64,000 nt of DNA from a bacterium (GTDB lineage Bacteria; Zixibacteria; MSB-5A5; GN15; FEB-12): NCBI GenBank assembly GCA_016708025.1, contig JADJGQ010000001.1:186001-250000 (forward strand), read 5' to 3'. Both the position numbers and the translations under genes were made by a program. Numbering within the stretch: the stretch's first letter is position 1; each line of letters begins with the position of its first letter. Shown piece after piece: positions 17,337 to 25,773 of this stretch. The notes beneath the pieces were generated by a model. It saw only the letters and a program-made list of their open reading frames with translations. It was not told the DNA's origin and ran no database searches.

Positions 17337-18014
17337 TTACTGTCCCTGCGTCTGCTTCATCGCCGCATCCTTCAACTTGTCATTGGCAAAGATGCCGACC
17401 TCGACTCTTCGATTGGCCTGCAGTGCATCAGTCGAGTTGGCGGCGTCAGCCGGCATGGTTTCGCCCCAGGCGACCATCTTGAGACGGGTGTAATTCACAC
17501 TCTGTTCTCCCAGGAACATGCCGACAGATTCGGCCCGACGCTTGGACAGCTCCATATTCCATTCGGCGGTGCCCGTGCTGTCAGTGTGACCATCGACCTG
17601 AATGTTGGATTCCGGATACTTGTTGAGAATCCGCGCCAGGTCAGTCAGATTTGATTTGGCGGCCGGTCGAAGTTCCGCTGAATTGACATCGAAGAGAATC
17701 CCCGAGGCCCAGGTGATCTTGATCCCTTCGCCAACGCGTTCGACCTTGGCACCCTCCAGATCACGCTGCATCTCTTCGGCCTGTTTGTCCATCTGGTTAC
17801 CGATATAGGCACCAGCCGCTCCACCAACGACGGCACCCAGGATCGCGCCGACCGCAGTATTGCCCGCCTTGTTACCGATCAAGCCGCCGATAACCGCGCC
17901 GCCTGTCGCGCCGATAGCGGCTCCCTTTTCCTTCTTGCTCCAATTGGAGCAGCCAAAGGTTGACATAAGGGCAAAGATCGCCAGAATAAAGAGAATGGTT
18001 ACTTTCCTAAACAT
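17337..18014 (-). CDS. OmpA/Pal-family lipoprotein with glycine zipper
   Basis: A 225-residue lipoprotein. The signal peptide ends in STFGC (Cys22). Residues about 30-72 are a glycine-zipper segment (GAAIGATGGAVIGGLIGN, GAILGAVVGGAAGAYIGN). Residues about 105-215 are an OmpA-type peptidoglycan-binding domain: FDVNSAELRPAAKSNL, QVDGHTDSTGTAEWNMELS with the conserved Asp, RRAESVGMFL, and ANRRVEV. The layout is that of YiaD-like outer-membrane lipoproteins that tie the outer membrane to peptidoglycan. GGAGG precedes the ATG. A terminator hairpin follows its stop. Confidence 0.9.
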   Translation of the reverse strand: MFRKVTILFILAIFALMSTFGCSNWSKKEKGAAIGATGGAVIGGLIGNKAGNTAVGAILGAVVGGAAGAYIGNQMDKQAEEMQRDLEGAKVERVGEGIKITWASGILFDVNSAELRPAAKSNLTDLARILNKYPESNIQVDGHTDSTGTAEWNMELSKRRAESVGMFLGEQSVNYTRLKMVAWGETMPADAANSTDALQANRRVEVGIFANDKLKDAAMKQTQGQ

Positions 18015-18220
18015 TACTTTCCTCCAATATCATTGCGGATGTTTGATTCAAAAAAACGCCGACTTAGAGCGCTGTCAAGTTTGAGTTATACGTGCGAACT
18101 CCGCCGACTGACTGAAATCGCACACCATCCGGAGCGCGCTGGTGGTCGAACTCGATATTAACCGCACTCGCGTTCACGTAAGATCTTGATGTGTAAGGGA
18201 GAAAGTGGTTGATAATTTCC

Positions 18221-18249
18221 TTGATTGTCCACGGTCATTGCGGTATTTT
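18221..18249 (+). promoter_or_regulatory. Candidate sigma-70 promoter
   Basis: TTGATT (18221-18226), a 17-base spacer and TATTTT (18244-18249) lie upstream of the secreted protein gene at 18284; transcription would start near 18256. It stands in the divergent gap after the OmpA-like gene. Confidence 0.45.
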
Positions 18250-18283
18250 TCTGCAAATCAAACCTGTGTGGGAGAGACACCAT

Positions 18284-19276
18284 ATGCATCAGACAACCAG
18301 GCATCGCGCAGGCTTAGTGGCAATTTTCTTTGTTCTGCTCATGGCTACATCGCCGGTACTCGGCGCTGTCGGCACAATTATCCTTAACAATGGCGATCAG
18401 TTCGACAAAGTCGAATATACGGTCGTGCAATTGTACAAGGTGGTCAAGTTCAAGGTCGATGGCAAAGAACGGGCGGCCAGTTTCGCCGATATCAGGACGA
18501 TTCTCGACCAGGGCGGAAATGATATAACCACTCAAGTCTTGCGGGGTGACTATCGCAAGGAAGAGGCGGCCCCTGCGCCTACCCCATCTCCTGAAGTAAG
18601 TACCGATTCCCCAGCCGCTAAAGAGCTCTGGCTGGAGTCTGAACACCCAGTCTACACAAAGCAAAAGACTCGCCCCTTTGACCTGGCCTTTGTCATGGAA
18701 GGCAACTTCACCCTTCCGGCAGGCGACTATTACGAGGGGGTCGGGACAGGACTTGGATTCGGCGTCTCTGTCGTCATTCCGGTCTCGCGAAACCTTGCAC
18801 TTCGCGGAACCGTCTCCAAGGCGGGCTCCAAGCTGGAAGACTCCTTCGTGGAAAAGATCCTCCCGTATGAATTTACACTCGTGAGCGATGAAAGCGAATT
18901 CAGTGCGTGGCGGTACCTCTTCTCGGTCCAATACCAGCAGTCGTACAAGCCTGACCGATTCGACAAGGGGTATTGGTATCTGTATAGCGGGCTGGGAGCG
19001 ACGACCAATGGCATTTCGGGTCATGCTGTGGCCCGCGAGCAAGGGACTGGGGATCTGTATACCTTCACTATCATTCCCGATAAGAGTCGCTTCACGACCA
19101 CCGTGGGAGTTGGCGGGGTCAGCATGCTCTCTCGGACGATTGGTCTGAGCTATGGCGGGAATCTCGACCTGATCTATGTGGGAAGTAACGGAAATGGTGG
19201 CATACAGTACGGATACAATTTTGACCTCCGATGCGGTGTGATCTTTCATCTTTCCCCAAAAGACAAACGCGATTGA
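18284..19276 (+). CDS. Secreted beta-rich protein of unknown function
   Basis: A 330-residue protein whose start at ATG 18284 gives a signal peptide ending SPVLGA and a good ribosome binding site (GGAGAG at 18271-18276). Residues about 30-90 (GTIILNNGDQFDKVEYTVVQ) resemble a small surface domain. A Pro/Ser-rich linker (APAPTPSPEVSTDSP) follows, then a beta-barrel-like C-terminal part with aromatic strands (FDLAFVMEGNFTLPAG; GLGFGVSVVIPVSRNLALRG; YGYNFDLRCGVIFHL). It is probably an outer membrane protein; no family is recognised. A DUF4410-like lipoprotein follows after 21 bases. Confidence 0.65.
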   Translation: MHQTTRHRAGLVAIFFVLLMATSPVLGAVGTIILNNGDQFDKVEYTVVQLYKVVKFKVDGKERAASFADIRTILDQGGNDITTQVLRGDYRKEEAAPAPTPSPEVSTDSPAAKELWLESEHPVYTKQKTRPFDLAFVMEGNFTLPAGDYYEGVGTGLGFGVSVVIPVSRNLALRGTVSKAGSKLEDSFVEKILPYEFTLVSDESEFSAWRYLFSVQYQQSYKPDRFDKGYWYLYSGLGATTNGISGHAVAREQGTGDLYTFTIIPDKSRFTTTVGVGGVSMLSRTIGLSYGGNLDLIYVGSNGNGGIQYGYNFDLRCGVIFHLSPKDKRD

Positions 19277-19297
19277 CAAACACTGGAGTAGATATCC

Positions 19298-19840
19298 ATG
19301 AAGACGCTAAGACTTTCTTTTGCTCTCCTGATTTTAGCAATGATGCTGGTTTCCGGATGCGGTAAACCGTACGTCATCACCACCGACCTTGAACGGCCTC
19401 TGGCACAAACATCCGCGGTCTCTATGGGCGAGATCAAAGATGAATTCCCGGCCGACTTTGAACTGGCGAAGAAACCGACGGCAGAGCATATTGAGAGATT
19501 CAAAACGACCATTATGACTGAATTGTCCAAGGCGGAGATATTCAGTACTGTGCCGAGTGCTGACTCGGCATTCTATGAGGTCCAGGGGAGTATTCTGGAT
19601 TTCAAAAAGGGAAGTGGCGCGGTTAGATTCTTTATCGGTTTTGGGTTGGGGAATGCCAAAGTGACGACAGCACTCCGCTTGGTGGACAAGCGTAACAATG
19701 CAGTGGTGTACGCCGGAAATTTCACAGGGACTGTTTCCAGTTGGGCCGAAGGCGGCGATAAGGTATTTGACGTTACGGCGAAGAATTTCGCTAAGGCTCT
19801 TAAGAAGAGAATGAAGCAACTGATGAAATCACAGGGATAG
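19298..19840 (+). CDS. DUF4410-like lipoprotein
   Basis: A 180-residue lipoprotein; lipobox LVSGC (Cys21). The mature part has the pattern of the DUF4410 family: a short strand PLAQTSAVSMGEI near the N-terminus, a helix PTAEHIERFKTTIMTEL, YEVQGSILDFKKGSGAVRFF, then GLGNAKVTTALRLVDKRNN and a C-terminal basic helix (FAKALKKRMKQLMKS). Function of this family is not established. It is in an operon with the preceding secreted protein and is closed by a hairpin. Confidence 0.7.
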   Translation: MKTLRLSFALLILAMMLVSGCGKPYVITTDLERPLAQTSAVSMGEIKDEFPADFELAKKPTAEHIERFKTTIMTELSKAEIFSTVPSADSAFYEVQGSILDFKKGSGAVRFFIGFGLGNAKVTTALRLVDKRNNAVVYAGNFTGTVSSWAEGGDKVFDVTAKNFAKALKKRMKQLMKSQG

Positions 19841-19864
19841 TACGTCTGATACCCCCAGTATTGT

Positions 19865-19894
19865 ACGGGAGCCCACGAGGGCTCCCGTTCGTTT
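19865..19894 (+). terminator. Terminator-like hairpin
   Basis: A 10-bp perfect stem ACGGGAGCCC/GGGCTCCCGT with a 4-base loop, followed by TCGTTT. The T-run is short, so termination strength is uncertain. Confidence 0.65.
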
Positions 19895-19917
19895 ACCCGG
19901 ACTGGTCAAGAAACAAC

Positions 19918-19945
19918 TTGCACGATCCCACTGTCGCAGTATAGA
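19918..19945 (+). promoter_or_regulatory. Candidate sigma-70 promoter
   Basis: TTGCAC (19918-19923), a 16-base spacer and TATAGA (19940-19945) precede the VOC gene (ATG 19985), leaving a leader of about 33 bases with AAGGGATC just before the start. Confidence 0.45.
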
Positions 19946-19984
19946 TTCGTCATATCTGATCTAATCAAACGCAAGGGATCTGCC

Positions 19985-20320
19985 ATGCCATTCAAGTTCA
20001 GCCGATGCCTGTGTCTGCAATCACCCGATGCCCAGAAAATGATGGCCTTTTATCGGGATACCATGGGACTTTCCCAGATGAATGCCTCGGATGAGATACC
20101 GGAATTGACTGGCGGACCAAACCGTATCTTCTTTGACAACGGGGAACCACGCGGGCCGATTATGGAGTTTGTCGTTCCAGATCTCGAAAAGGCTCGTGAA
20201 GAACTGATGGCGGCTGGCTGTACGGTCGTGCGGTGGGAGGGGAAAGGGCAATGCTGTTATATGCAGGACCCGTTCGGTTTCTGGTTTAATCTCTGGGAAG
20301 ATCCCAAAGAATTCGCCTGA
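19985..20320 (+). CDS. VOC (glyoxalase/bleomycin resistance) family protein
   Basis: A 111-residue vicinal-oxygen-chelate protein made of the usual paired beta-alpha-beta-beta-beta units: N-terminal RCLCLQSPDAQKMMAFYRDT and C-terminal LEKARE-type helix followed by CYMQDPFGFWFNLWE, the DPxGxxxxLxE ending common to the family. The family ranges from glyoxalases to antibiotic-binding proteins, so the substrate cannot be assigned. The potential metal ligands at the usual positions are not obvious (Cys and Glu rather than His). Confidence 0.85.
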   Translation: MPFKFSRCLCLQSPDAQKMMAFYRDTMGLSQMNASDEIPELTGGPNRIFFDNGEPRGPIMEFVVPDLEKAREELMAAGCTVVRWEGKGQCCYMQDPFGFWFNLWEDPKEFA

Positions 20321-20369
20321 TCTGTTAGACCACAACATACTTCCTCACAACGGGAAGAGAGGAGCGAAG

Positions 20370-20825
20370 ATGCTGAAGGAATTCAAGGAATTTGCCATGC
20401 GTGGCAATGTCATGGACATGGCCATCGGTATTATCATCGGCGCCGCATTCGGTCCGATCGTCGGATCGCTGGTCAGTGATGTGATCATGCCGCCGATCGG
20501 AATGCTGATGGGAAATGTTGATTTTTCAAACCTGTTTGTTGTCCTCCAGGAAGGAGCTCAGGCTGGACCGTACGCATCGGTTGCCGGTGCTAAAGCGGCG
20601 GGGGCAGTTACCATCAACTATGGCCTGTTCATCAACACCATAATTAACTTCGTCATCGTCGCGTTCGCGGTATTTATGCTGGTTAAGGGGATGAATAAGA
20701 TGAAGCGCGAGCAACCGGCCCCGGCCGCCGCCCCGACTACCAGGGAATGTCCGTTCTGTCTGTCGACCATCCCGCTTAAGGCGACCAAGTGCGCCCATTG
20801 CGCGTCTGAAGTCAAAGCCGCCTAA
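20370..20825 (+). CDS. mscL: Large-conductance mechanosensitive channel MscL with zinc-ribbon tail
   Basis: A 151-residue pressure-release channel in the inner membrane. TM1 (MRGNVMDMAIGIIIGAAFG) and the following VSDVIMPPIGMLMG are diagnostic; TM2 is TIINFVIVAFAVFMLVKGMN. A periplasmic loop separates them. The C-terminus carries a zinc-ribbon-like segment, CPFCLSTIPLKATKCAHC, in place of the plain charged helix of E. coli MscL. GAGGAG precedes the ATG and a terminator follows. Confidence 0.95.
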   Translation: MLKEFKEFAMRGNVMDMAIGIIIGAAFGPIVGSLVSDVIMPPIGMLMGNVDFSNLFVVLQEGAQAGPYASVAGAKAAGAVTINYGLFINTIINFVIVAFAVFMLVKGMNKMKREQPAPAAAPTTRECPFCLSTIPLKATKCAHCASEVKAA

Positions 20826-20862
20826 GTCGCGACTTTTCTTATTCACCGACAATTCATGCATT

Positions 20863-20896
20863 GCCGCAGGGAACCAGACCCCTGCGGCTTTCATTT
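20863..20896 (+). terminator. Rho-independent terminator after mscL
   Basis: A 9-bp perfect stem GCCGCAGGG/CCCTGCGGC (20863-20871, 20880-20888) with an 8-base loop, followed by TTTCATTT. It separates mscL from the dienelactone hydrolase gene. Confidence 0.75.
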
Positions 20897-20944
20897 AAGC
20901 TACAGACAAACCGATTCCACCTTTCAGTTTTCATGGAGGAGACC

Positions 20945-21727
20945 GTGACAAAAACCGCACTAACCATTCTCGGAGTCTTATGTATGGCAGTCGTTGCCTC
21001 AGCCGCGATCAAGACGGAGACGATAGAATACACGCATGGCGATGTCGTTCTACAGGGGTACATGGCGTACGATGATGCCACCACTGACAAGCGCCCCGGC
21101 ATACTAGTCGTGCATGAGTGGATGGGGATCAATGACTACGCCCGAGGACGTGCCGAACAACTTGCCGCACTCGGATATGTTGCTTTCGCCCTCGATATGT
21201 ACGGAAAAGATGTCAAGGTCGCGAATGCGCAGGAGGCCAGCACCTGGGCCGGGAAGTTTTATACCGACCGCCAACTGATGCGTGACCGCGCCAATGCCGG
21301 ACTCGAACAACTCCGCAGTTTCCGCCTGACCGACCCAACTCGACTTGCCGCGATCGGCTATTGCTTCGGCGGCTCAACCGTCCTTGAGCTGGCACGCGGG
21401 GGGACAACCATCAACGGCGTCGTCAGTTTCCATGGGAATCTCGCCAATCCGACACCCTCAAATGCCGCGAATATCAAAACCAAAGTCCTGGTCTGCCATG
21501 GCGTTATCGACCCGTATGTTCCGATCGAACAGGTCAATGCCTTTGTTGCGGAGATGGATTCGGCGAAAGTTGACTATCAACTGGTGATGTATGCCAACGC
21601 CGTCCACGGCTTCACCAATCCGAACAACGGAACAGATAATGCCAAAGGGGCGGCCTACAATGAATTGGCGGACAAGCGGAGCTGGGAAGCGATAAAGTCG
21701 TTCTTTGGGGAGATATTCGGGAAGTAA
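20945..21727 (+). CDS. Exported dienelactone hydrolase family protein
   Basis: A 260-residue alpha/beta hydrolase of the dienelactone hydrolase family with the Cys-Asp-His triad: nucleophile elbow GYCFGGS, Asp in GVIDPYVP and His in AVHGFTNP. I place the start at GTG 20945 because GGAGGAG (20935-20941) covers the nearby ATG at 20933 and sits 5 bases before the GTG. The GTG also gives a clean signal peptide (VTKTALTILGVLCMAVVASA). So the enzyme is probably periplasmic. Substrate unknown. A terminator hairpin follows. Confidence 0.87.
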   Translation: MTKTALTILGVLCMAVVASAAIKTETIEYTHGDVVLQGYMAYDDATTDKRPGILVVHEWMGINDYARGRAEQLAALGYVAFALDMYGKDVKVANAQEASTWAGKFYTDRQLMRDRANAGLEQLRSFRLTDPTRLAAIGYCFGGSTVLELARGGTTINGVVSFHGNLANPTPSNAANIKTKVLVCHGVIDPYVPIEQVNAFVAEMDSAKVDYQLVMYANAVHGFTNPNNGTDNAKGAAYNELADKRSWEAIKSFFGEIFGK

Positions 21728-21750
21728 GTAGGAATATGATTTGAATTCAA

Positions 21751-21780
21751 GGCGGGTCACATGACCCGCCTCTTCTATTT
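21751..21780 (+). terminator. Terminator hairpin after the dienelactone hydrolase gene
   Basis: A palindrome GGCGGGT...ACCCGCC (21751-21770) followed by the T-rich TCTTCTATTTT. It lies between two convergent genes. Confidence 0.7.
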
Positions 21781-21784
21781 TGCA

Positions 21785-22249
21785 CTATATCTGTTTAAGC
21801 CGCTGCACCACGATATCAGCAACTCGCTCCAGCATCTCACGATCCGCCGCACTGAAATTCATCGGGCGATTGGAGTCGATATCGATCTCTCCCAGCACCG
21901 TTGCTCCATCCATCAGCGGGACGACGATCTCTGAACGGGTATGAATCGAGCAGGCCAGGAAGCGCGGATCACTCCGCACATCATCCACAATGATCGTCTG
22001 CTTCTGCGATGCCGCTGCGCCACAAATACCGGCATTTAGTTCTATCACGGTATGCTCAGTTACCGGTCCGACATACGGCCCCACCCTGAGTACGTCACCA
22101 TCCATCATATAAAACCCGGTCCAGTTGAAATCCTCGGAGTAGGCATCGATCAGTTCTGCGGCCACCTTGAGGATACTGTCACGGGAGTTCTCCTGGGCAA
22201 CGGCGATACGAATATTATCGATCAACTGGATACGTGAATTGTCCATCAT
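21785..22249 (-). CDS. GAF-domain free methionine-(R)-sulfoxide reductase
   Basis: A 154-residue GAF protein of the fRMsr (YebR/YKG9) type, which reduces free methionine-R-sulfoxide. The family markers are present: NWTGFYMMDGDVLRVGPYVG, the cysteine in GICGAAASQKQTIIV, and the second cysteine in FLACSIHTRSEIVVPL, followed by GEIDIDSNRP. It overlaps the end of the URO-D family gene by 4 bases, so the two are probably co-translated. It is likely a cytoplasmic oxidative-stress enzyme. Confidence 0.85.
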   Translation of the reverse strand: MMDNSRIQLIDNIRIAVAQENSRDSILKVAAELIDAYSEDFNWTGFYMMDGDVLRVGPYVGPVTEHTVIELNAGICGAAASQKQTIIVDDVRSDPRFLACSIHTRSEIVVPLMDGATVLGEIDIDSNRPMNFSAADREMLERVADIVVQRLKQI

Positions 22250-23244
22250 AGTCTTTCTCGTATAGCTTTCAGGTTAGCGGCCGGCGTGGCTGGATCGATC
22301 GCGCAGCCGGGCCCAATTATCAGTTTCGACGGATCGGATTGATTCTTCAGCTTATCGATCAAGTAACCGACCTCCGAGGCATCACAGCGAGTCAGCCATC
22401 CACGGTAATCTACTCCGCCCACGATAGCCTTACCATGGAGAAGTCCGATCCCCTGGTCGATGGTCGGGTTGGTTGGGTCGGCATCGTCCCAATTGTACAT
22501 CGCCGCATGATAATTGTATCCGGCCAGCCTCTTCAAGTAGTTGCTGGAGGCGCAGACATGGAAGAGGTTGAGCGCATCCGCTCCCGTGCCGCCGACCACC
22601 TCAAGGTCGTAGGGGAGTCCGAATCGAACATACTCTTCCCAGGTCAGCATATCCTCAGATGCCCACGCGGTGGTCGCATAAAAGAGCCCGTCGGCTCCGG
22701 CATTCCTAACCTCCGAGGCGAACTCTCGGTACGTCGCCGTGATCGCGCGAAGCGCTGGAATGACCTTCTCCGGATGTTCCCGCAAATGCTCAGCCAACAT
22801 CCGCTTGTCCGAGAGCATTCGTCCGGCGATGGCCAGCGGCGTAAAAACAGTCATCAGGATCGGCAAGTCCGGTCCGACCTGTTTCCGGATCAACGAGATC
22901 GCTTTGAGATGTTCAGCCAGCGAGGGAGAGGTCATCGACAGAGGCTGGATCTTCTCCCAATCATCCACAGACTGGATCGGAAAGTAGGTCTTGCGATGTT
23001 TGGTGAATTCATCACTGGAGAACTCGTGCGTGAATCCCCAGTCCTCGATATGATAATCCGCGCGGGGATTGATCTTCATAAAATCCCAGTCGAACTGCCG
23101 CTGGAATCCAACCATTGCCTCCGCCAGCCCTTCGGCGGTTGACTCAAGGTGAAAGAAGTGTCGCCAGAACGACGCGGCAAACCGGTCCGGCTTTTCGCCG
23201 ACGAGAATTTTCGCGATCCGTTCGCGGTGACTGAGTGCTTCCAT
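22246..23244 (-). CDS. Uroporphyrinogen decarboxylase (URO-D) family protein
   Basis: A 332-residue TIM-barrel protein of the URO-D superfamily, which holds both haem-pathway decarboxylases and corrinoid-dependent methyltransferases (MtaA/CmuA type). Visible: HRERIAKILVGEKPDRFAAS at the start, WDFMKINPRADYHIEDWG, PILMTVFTPLAIAGRM, GADGLFYATTAW and the C-terminal LIIGPGCAIDPATPAANL, where a Cys-containing loop stands as in methyltransferase-like members. The normal HemE N-terminal PVWxMRQAGR motif is absent, so this is not HemE. It overlaps the GAF gene and follows the DUF169 gene by 18 bases. Confidence 0.82.
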   Translation of the reverse strand: MEALSHRERIAKILVGEKPDRFAASFWRHFFHLESTAEGLAEAMVGFQRQFDWDFMKINPRADYHIEDWGFTHEFSSDEFTKHRKTYFPIQSVDDWEKIQPLSMTSPSLAEHLKAISLIRKQVGPDLPILMTVFTPLAIAGRMLSDKRMLAEHLREHPEKVIPALRAITATYREFASEVRNAGADGLFYATTAWASEDMLTWEEYVRFGLPYDLEVVGGTGADALNLFHVCASSNYLKRLAGYNYHAAMYNWDDADPTNPTIDQGIGLLHGKAIVGGVDYRGWLTRCDASEVGYLIDKLKNQSDPSKLIIGPGCAIDPATPAANLKAIRERL

Positions 23245-23262
23245 GCTTTGCTTTTGAACTCT

Positions 23263-24066
23263 CTACTTCTCTGATGACTTCCAATCATCGAACAGCTTGT
23301 AATAATGTTTCGGGAACTGCGGATTATACCGCAAATACGATGGCGTCGGAAAGCGAATCCCGCCCTGATGGGTCCCCTCGAATCCATCGATCATTGCCTG
23401 TTCGATCCCGGCCGGGAACGAAAACGCCATTTCATCATCCTGCGTTTGCCCGAACACCCGGTCGCCATAACAGGGGAGGATAACCTGTGGCTTATTGGTT
23501 TGCATCGTCTCAATACAGATATCTGCGCAATCGAGCCGAGCAGAAAAACGGGAGGTCAGGTAGCCGCCGGTTTTCCAGAGATAGGCAGTCATCATCCTCA
23601 TCACCTGCGCGGAATTGCCATAGGCCAGATAGAGGTGTGGCTCAAAATCGGCCCGGCCGATCGGTGCCGCCAGGATATACTCGTATTCATGGAAGTTGAA
23701 CTTGGGAAGCTCCGCCTCGGTTTTGGCGCCGATCTCGTTCGTTTCAGTGAACATGCCGCCGCACATTTCTCCACAGGAATAGGTCTCGGTCATCGGCTTA
23801 AAACCGAAGGCAGTCAACGCCAGCGGACAGCCGATATCCTCACCGCCGACAGCTATCTGCCAGCCGTACCGTCGGGCGATAGAAAACGTCTGGCAGACCG
23901 CAACAGTATGGCCGAATTCCTTCTTCGGACGTTTCGTCCGTTCCGGCAATGCTTCACCCGGACGGACCATTCGGACCGCCAGCGGAAAGGTTGTCAGGCG
24001 AACGTGGCGATTAAGCGCGTCCTCGAGAGCAACGCGCACTGATCCTGTCTGGCCGGTCTCCGGCAT
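23263..24066 (-). CDS. DUF169 family protein
   Basis: A 267-residue protein with the DUF169 pattern: PLAVRMVRPGEALPE, the cysteine-bearing VAVCQTFSIARRYGWQI, GGEDIGCPLALTAFGF, YSCGEMCGGMF and VILPCYGDRVF...DEMAFSFPA. Several cysteines suggest metal or cofactor binding, but the family has no agreed function. GGAGGAAAC stands directly before the ATG. It is the first gene of a three-gene minus-strand operon with the URO-D and fRMsr genes. Confidence 0.8.
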   Translation of the reverse strand: MPETGQTGSVRVALEDALNRHVRLTTFPLAVRMVRPGEALPERTKRPKKEFGHTVAVCQTFSIARRYGWQIAVGGEDIGCPLALTAFGFKPMTETYSCGEMCGGMFTETNEIGAKTEAELPKFNFHEYEYILAAPIGRADFEPHLYLAYGNSAQVMRMMTAYLWKTGGYLTSRFSARLDCADICIETMQTNKPQVILPCYGDRVFGQTQDDEMAFSFPAGIEQAMIDGFEGTHQGGIRFPTPSYLRYNPQFPKHYYKLFDDWKSSEK

Positions 24067-24296
24067 GTTTCCTCCGAAAGGTGGTTAATGTCGCGGCTCG
24101 AACGGCCGATTCATTACTCCATCTGAACATGATTATCTCGTTTCAGTTCACGAATATATCCTACCGAAAGGTATGGGTCAATTACCTGTCTAAAGAATGA
24201 GCAAACTCCCCTGATCTGGTTCAGCCGATCACGACAGTGCCGAAACTACCCAATGATAGTGGTAAATATGTTTTTGGCCCATCCGCAGGAGAAGGC

Positions 24297-25688
24297 ATGC
24301 CGGCAACCATTCTGGTGATCGACGACGAAGACTCCATGTGCAATTTCATGGAGATCATGTTGACCAAGGAAGGGTACGCGGTTGAAACTACCACCCGGGG
24401 GACCGAGGGGGTCGTCCGGTTGAAGGACCGCAATTATGATCTGGTCATTGCCGACCTGAATATGCCGGAGATGACCGGTATCGATGTCCTCCGTCAGGTC
24501 AAGACCTTCAAGCGCGAGCAAGAATTCATCGTCATGACCGCCTATGCCTCGGTCGATTCGGCGATCGAAGCGATGAAACAGGGAGCGGCCGATTACATCA
24601 CCAAACCCTTCAAGATAGATGAGATCAAGCTGATCATCGAAAAAACGATCAGCCGCCGTAAACTGCAGGATGAAAACGCCACCCTCAAACGGCAACTGCA
24701 GGGGGATAATTCCTTTGAACGGTTCATTGGCGTGACCGAGCCGGTGGTCCAGATGAAAAAGCTGGCTATTCGCGTCGCCACCACCGATTCGACCGTCCTG
24801 ATCCGCGGGGAGTCCGGCACCGGTAAGGATGTCATCGCGCGCGCGATCCATCACCATTCCAATCGTTGCGGCGGACCGTTCGTCACCATCAATTGCGCCG
24901 CCCTGCCCGAAACACTCCTGGAATCGGAGCTGTTCGGACATCGCAAAGGCTCTTTCACCGGAGCGTTCAAAGATAAAGAAGGGCTTTTCAAGGTCGCCAG
25001 CGGTGGCACCTTCTTTCTCGACGAGGTTGGCAATACGTCGCTCTCCATTCAGGTCAAGTTGCTGCGCGTGCTCGAAGACAAGAAGATCATCCCCGTTGGT
25101 GATACAAAACCGATCGATGTTGATGTTCGACTGATCGCTGCCACCAATGCTGATCTCGAAGAAGATGTCAAGGCGGGTCGTTTCCGCGCCGACCTCTTCT
25201 ACCGCCTGAACGTGATCCCGGTCTATATTCCGGCGCTCAGAGAGAGACGGGATGATATCCCGCTTCTGGTCGATCACTTCCTCGCCAAGTTTGCCTCACG
25301 GGCCAATGGTCCGGTCAAACGGATCTCTGCCGAGGCAATGAAACTGTTGACTACTTATCCGTGGCCCGGCAATGTCCGCGAGCTGGAAAATACGATCGAA
25401 CGAGCTATCCTGCTCAACCGGACCGAACAGCTATTGCCGGAAGATTTCCCGCAGAAGCTGGTCAAGGGTGAACCGGTCGCGCTGGTTCGTGAAGAAACTC
25501 CCGCCACTCCGACTCTGGAATCGATTGAAAAGGCATATATCCAGTTTGTGATGACGCAAACTCAGGGGAAAAAGGCTGAAGCCGCCAAGATCCTGGGGAT
25601 CGATACCTCGACGCTCTATCGCAAGCTCGAGCGTTACCGCTTGAAAGATGTCAAATTCGGCGGCAGTGAAACGGAAGAGAAAAATTAG
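24297..25688 (+). CDS. Sigma-54 dependent response regulator (NtrC/PilR type)
   Basis: A 463-residue activator. Residues 1-120 are a receiver domain with acceptor Asp53 (LVIADLNMPEMTG) and Lys in DYITKPFK. Residues about 135-370 are the AAA+ domain: Walker A GESGTGKD, the sigma-54 contact loop GSFTGAF, Walker B GGTFFLDEVG and the R-finger region FRADLFYRLNVIPVY. The C-terminus is a Fis-type helix-turn-helix (KKAEAAKILGIDTSTLYRKL). The start at ATG 24297 has AGGAGAAGG before it. Two type IV pilins with sigma-54 promoters follow at once, so it is probably their PilR-like activator. No sensor kinase gene is adjacent. Confidence 0.93.
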   Translation: MPATILVIDDEDSMCNFMEIMLTKEGYAVETTTRGTEGVVRLKDRNYDLVIADLNMPEMTGIDVLRQVKTFKREQEFIVMTAYASVDSAIEAMKQGAADYITKPFKIDEIKLIIEKTISRRKLQDENATLKRQLQGDNSFERFIGVTEPVVQMKKLAIRVATTDSTVLIRGESGTGKDVIARAIHHHSNRCGGPFVTINCAALPETLLESELFGHRKGSFTGAFKDKEGLFKVASGGTFFLDEVGNTSLSIQVKLLRVLEDKKIIPVGDTKPIDVDVRLIAATNADLEEDVKAGRFRADLFYRLNVIPVYIPALRERRDDIPLLVDHFLAKFASRANGPVKRISAEAMKLLTTYPWPGNVRELENTIERAILLNRTEQLLPEDFPQKLVKGEPVALVREETPATPTLESIEKAYIQFVMTQTQGKKAEAAKILGIDTSTLYRKLERYRLKDVKFGGSETEEKN

Positions 25689-25709
25689 TCAAGTTTTGCA
25701 CAGCCGAAA

Positions 25710-25724
25710 GGTACGCGGCTTGCG
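25710..25724 (+). promoter_or_regulatory. Sigma-54 (-24/-12) promoter of the first pilin gene
   Basis: AGGTACGCGGCTTGC matches the consensus TGGCACG-N4-TTGC at 9 of 11 fixed positions, with GG and GC exactly 10 bases apart. Transcription would start near 25736, 38 bases before the ATG at 25774. It lies just behind the gene of the sigma-54 activator. Confidence 0.8.
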
Positions 25725-25773
25725 AGTTAGTTTGGTCATGAATACGAAACGTCCCTGTTTACGAGGTGAAAAT

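Noticed and set aside
18314..19279. A 321-residue open frame antisense to a secreted protein gene
   Set aside because: The plus strand has a signal peptide, a ribosome binding site and beta-barrel pattern; the antisense frame has none of these.
22246..23244. HemE (uroporphyrinogen decarboxylase proper)
   Set aside because: The PVWxMRQAGR N-terminal motif of HemE is absent and the sequence looks more like methyltransferase-type members of the superfamily.
24246..25277. A 343-residue open frame antisense to the sigma-54 activator
   Set aside because: Shadow of a gene with clear receiver, AAA+ and helix-turn-helix domains.
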